64,000 nucleotides of DNA, taken from positions 4,621,001 to 4,685,000 of the forward strand of contig NC_037641.1 in NCBI RefSeq assembly GCF_003254395.2. The letters run 5' to 3'. The notes below the pieces were generated by a model, which was given only the letters and a program-made list of their open reading frames with translations, had not been told where the DNA came from and made no database searches. Shown here piece by piece: positions 60,183 through 64,000 of the stretch. The position numbers and the translations under genes are program-made. Every line of letters begins with the position of its first letter. Position 1 is the first letter of the stretch. The DNA is from Apis mellifera. Lineage: Eukaryota > Arthropoda > Insecta > Hymenoptera > Apidae.

Positions 60183-63100
60183 ATCATCATCACGTTTTTG
60201 AAATATATAAAACAGAGACGAAAAATAAAACACATAAAAGGGTAATAATAATCTCTCTACGTAACGAAAGATATCATCAATTTTTTCGAAACAATTCTAA
60301 AAATGTACCGATAATTGCCAGAGTAGATATGCCAGGCATTATTCACAATTGTTGCGCGATATTAGCACATCATCCCTTCGAGTGACGAAATCACAGGATG
60401 AAATCAGAAACTGTGACTTTGCTTGCTTCGTGACGCAAATTTCTCAGTTAAGGCTCCTTTTATAAACGAACGATCGTTGTTTCGAGAAAGAGTTGAAAGA
60501 GAAAAAGAAATGAAAGGGAGAAGAGGGTGGTGGTCCTCTCGACCAGTCGACTCTCAGATCTCGTTTGTCGATCTTTCCAAGATATATTGATTTAAGAACG
60601 TCGTAACGTTCGTTCGCTGTTTTATGAAAATTTGTGCAAATTGAAATCGTCGTGGACGTCGAATGAACGTCGAAGAACGACGAATCATTGTCGTTAAAAA
60701 TCCATCGTTTTCAGAGAACGGGAACAAAAGTGAGTCGGCAAAGCGTGGAGGAAAATGGATGATTAAAATTAGAGGAAAGGAAAGAAAGATCCATTCTTTT
60801 AATAAATTTTTCTTCGTGAAAATAAATCTCGAATATTATATAGTCTTCGTTGATTTTAATGAAATTTTAGATGCAACGAACGAGATTGTTTTACAATAAT
60901 TAACAATTAAAATATAAAACAATCCCATATTTCCATAATAAAAAGACCAAAAATTTTCCAAACGATCTATTTATAGAATTAAACGATTTCTTTTTTTTTT
61001 TTTCTTCAAATATACAACTCTACAATAACTCTTCTTTGAAATAGAAGATAAGAGGCAACGAGACACTGTTTGCGATATAATACGGTCAATAGGCTAGGAT
61101 ACGTTACCGAGGAAAAATAGGAGGAAAGAAAGAAGGAAAGAAAGAAAAGAAACGAAAAAACGGCGTGAAACGATTCAGAAAGATCGTTTTTGTATTTTTC
61201 TCTCGGCTATTACACGTTAGGAACGCGGCACAGGGAAAACCTGTTCGCCTCCCCAACCCTCCTCCCCCATGTCCAGGTTAATTTCTACCCTTGGCAACCG
61301 TCTTGGAAAATTCCACGAACCTTTTTTTTTTACCTGGAACACGATGGATGATTCCTTCCAAGGAGAGACCCTTACGAGAAACGCCCCCTGCACCCTCGTT
61401 TCGTACCCAAGAATACAGGTAGCCAGGCCACCAAACCGTGGAGAGAAATTTTAAAACGACAATGGATCGTGTATACTCCCATACCCTGTACATTATACAT
61501 CCTGTACCACAAAACTGAAAACTTGAATCATTGGAGCATCATTCTTTATGATAGGAATGAATAGAATTAGGAGATGGTTTCGAAAAATAAATAAAATCTT
61601 CCAACTTTATCCAAATCTAATAATATTTAAATAGTACTAAAAAGGTATTAAGATTACCTTTATTTAAAAATTTAAAAATTTATTACCTTTCACTATCAAA
61701 AGTTTAAAGTTCATCGACAATTCCAAGCTAATACTAGAAATCAGAAATTGTATAAAACTTTTAACATGTTATTGGCGATAATTGAATACCAATTAAATGG
61801 ATGGAACTTTATGGAATTTAAGATAGAGAGAGAGAAAGAATAAATTTTTAAAAAGAGAGAACAATTCTAGTTACGACTCTATAAATTCTCTTGTTTTTGT
61901 TATAAGACACGTACATTGTCGAGACATCTTACTTGCAAATTGCGACATTATGCGAATAATTAAACGATTTTTAGAAAGAAGAATAGAAAAGAATCGAAAC
62001 GAGAGATGGGATTAAGATGGTTTCAAGCTCGAGGTGAAAAGTGGAATGGACACTTTGATAATTTCGTTCGAATGGTGGACAACTGAATGATCCTGAACGA
62101 AGAATCCAATTTCGGAATTTTCTTGGATGGAAAATCAACGCGCGATAACAATTGACCGTCGACAATTACGGATTTACATATTTTATTCGCATATAGGCAT
62201 GTGACACAGAAAATTTTGCATGCATTTGTCATACTTGTTTTGCAGTATAAATTATGTAGATCGTAACCTTATTAAAGCTTTTCATACGGAATGACATATT
62301 CCATATTTCAAAATACGCTGTAAACAATTAAAGTTTCATTACAATTGAAAGATTCGTAACGAAAACATTTTAATTTTACCTTTCTTTCCTTTTTTTTCTT
62401 ATCAGAAGAATAGTAAAATACCCGTTCTCTAATCCTCTTGTCTTCCATCTTACAATTACACATCTAATCGAGTAACAAAATTCTTATACATTGAAATCGT
62501 TCGATTCAAACTTTCCTTGACAAAAATCATTATATACAATTTCTATGAATTTTATATTTAATCACATCCTCCATACCTAATCACAATCGTGAAATTGTAA
62601 CAAACCATATCGAATAAAATTATACAAGAATTATACTCGATTAAACTATACTCACATTCCCTTTTAATAAAGCGCAACATTTCTCTGGAATCTCGTTACC
62701 AAATCACGTTCTTCCTAACTTTAGGGATCAACGTATCCATATCCAATTTGTGAGAAATAACGAGCGAGGAGAAAAAAAATTCTATGGACAAATTTCACGA
62801 GTCGAGCTTCTGGATTCTTAAAGAAGGTAAACAGCGAAAGAGCGATAAACGGCAGCAAACACGGGAGAGGAATGTCTCGATTTGATTTCTCCGATGGAAC
62901 AACATCGTTTACGCTTTCACGGGACGTTTAGCCGAGCGTGTGTTTGGGCAGGCGAGGCGAACCGGCCCGATTAATGCAAATATTATTGCCCTCGTTACGC
63001 TCCCGCCTTCTCTCTGTTCATATAATTCGATTATTTTTAAGCGGCCGCGTACAATTAAGCCACGTAGCGTAACACCGACGATATTATGCCCGTTCGAGGG

Positions 63101-63910
63101 TCAGCCTTTTCCATTGTGACGGTTAATTAAATGCAAAAAAAAGAACCGCGTGCGTGCACGATCTCTCGATTGAAAAACTGCATCTAAAACAATAAACAAA
63201 ATAATTAGAAGTATGTCGAAGATTCGTCGAACAGCGTATTGGAAAAAATTCTTGTATACTTATTTTCCAGGAAAAATCTTCATCTACCTTCTCCAACTTG
63301 TCGATCGAACAACAAGTTTTTGATTTTCGTTCAAAATTCGTAGATTAATAAGTATGGCTTGAATCGAGGCGATATTTGTCCGTGGAATTCGATAATTGGA
63401 AAGAGTAAAGAAGGAAAATAAAATAGGAGAAAGAGAGGGAGCTCGAAGTCTGGGGATAATAAATTATTTAAAGGAAACGCGATAGAAAAGAACAGTATAT
63501 CGGAATAATAACACGTTCGAGCACAGCAAAACTTTCCTACTGAAAAGTGGAAACATATTTCTCCTCCCCTCTCTATCGTTTAATTAATCAATTGATTAAT
63601 TCCTTACGAATGAAAAAGTTAAAAAACCGCAAGAAAATGGATTCTCTGTTGACTCGTCGATATTACGATCTCTGTTTCTATTCTCCTCCCCCGTTTAAAA
63701 CGCTCGCTGTCGTAAACACATGAAGGAGAAGATGAAAATTCTCGATACGAGCCTCGAGTATTTTATTCGAGGAAGAGAGAGGGAAGAAAATAATAAATCA
63801 TCATTTCCGGATTTGCGAAAACAAGGTGCGAGGAAAATAAGGTGTGATCGAACATCTGATCAACATTGTTCTCGCGATCGATAAAACGAAAATAAGTTGC
63901 GAAACACATT

Positions 63911-63939
63911 TCTTCTCTCTCTCTCTCTCTCTCTCTCTT
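63911..63939. repeat. (CT)n microsatellite
   Basis: About 14 CT units. Confidence 0.95.
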
Positions 63940-64000
63940 CATTTAGAGGAATCATGGATAGCTAAATTTCGAATACAATTCGTTATTTCGAATTGACGAT

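Larger units (their letters stand above)
56301..64000. other. Largely non-coding block with weak exon candidates
   Basis: No supported gene. GC-richer pieces lie at 58450-58860, 59280-59680 and 61220-61500. CTCGATCGATCGAG (59357-59370) is a perfect 14-bp palindrome. T22 lies at 60009-60030 and (CT)n at 63911-63939. Possible terminal exon at 60072-60182 listed separately. Confidence 0.45.

Noticed and set aside
1..64000. CRISPR arrays, operons, prokaryotic promoters
   Set aside because: The window is eukaryotic nuclear DNA with spliced genes; repeats are microsatellites without CRISPR spacing.
48000..64000. Further tRNA genes
   Set aside because: I found no second T-arm GTTCRANNC with a matching acceptor stem; covariance-model scanning was not possible.

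Overview
The window looks like nuclear DNA of an insect, most likely a hymenopteran and probably a bee such as Apis. It is AT-rich but rich in CpG dinucleotides. It carries many short T, TA and CT/GA tracts, has small exons in long introns, and shows no recognisable transposon genes. This is inferred from sequence character and protein similarity recalled from memory; no database search was run.

Layout. (1) Positions 8-2513, + strand: the last five coding exons of a kainate-type ionotropic glutamate receptor (KaiR1D/GRIK-like). They encode the end of the ligand-binding S2 lobe, the fourth membrane helix and a cytoplasmic tail with a Gln-rich insert and a His/Pro-rich end. (2) Positions 2514-11882: 9.4 kb without a supportable protein gene. 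It is rich in T tracts on the receptor's sense strand and probably contains a long 3' UTR. A CpG-rich spot with an NRF1-like palindrome lies near 9.9 kb. (3) Positions 11883-42005, - strand: Sestrin, converging on the receptor gene. Seven coding exons rebuild at least 447 residues in a continuous reading frame. Six are compact (11.9-21.1 kb); the most 5' one lies beyond a 20.8 kb intron at 41.9 kb, and its own 5' edge is unresolved. (4) Positions 42.0-64.0 kb: largely non-coding, with one tRNA-Ala(AGC) gene at 47957-48029, possible promoter or enhancer segments (42.6-43.0 and 55.8-56.3 kb) and a few weak candidate exons.

Sestrin is a stress- and leucine-responsive inhibitor of TORC1 acting through GATOR2. 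The predicted bee protein keeps most leucine-pocket and GATOR2-contact residues, but has Met where human SESN2 has Trp444 and Gln where it has the catalytic-site His132. Its large intron holds a 16-bp forkhead palindrome, a CRE plus C/EBP-ATF element pair, paired CACGTG boxes, an array of near-identical AT palindromes, an old ~0.5 kb duplication, and several perfect inverted repeats of 9-13 bp. I see no single undescribed biological system. The most promising leads are the Sestrin active-site and pocket changes and this intronic regulatory architecture.
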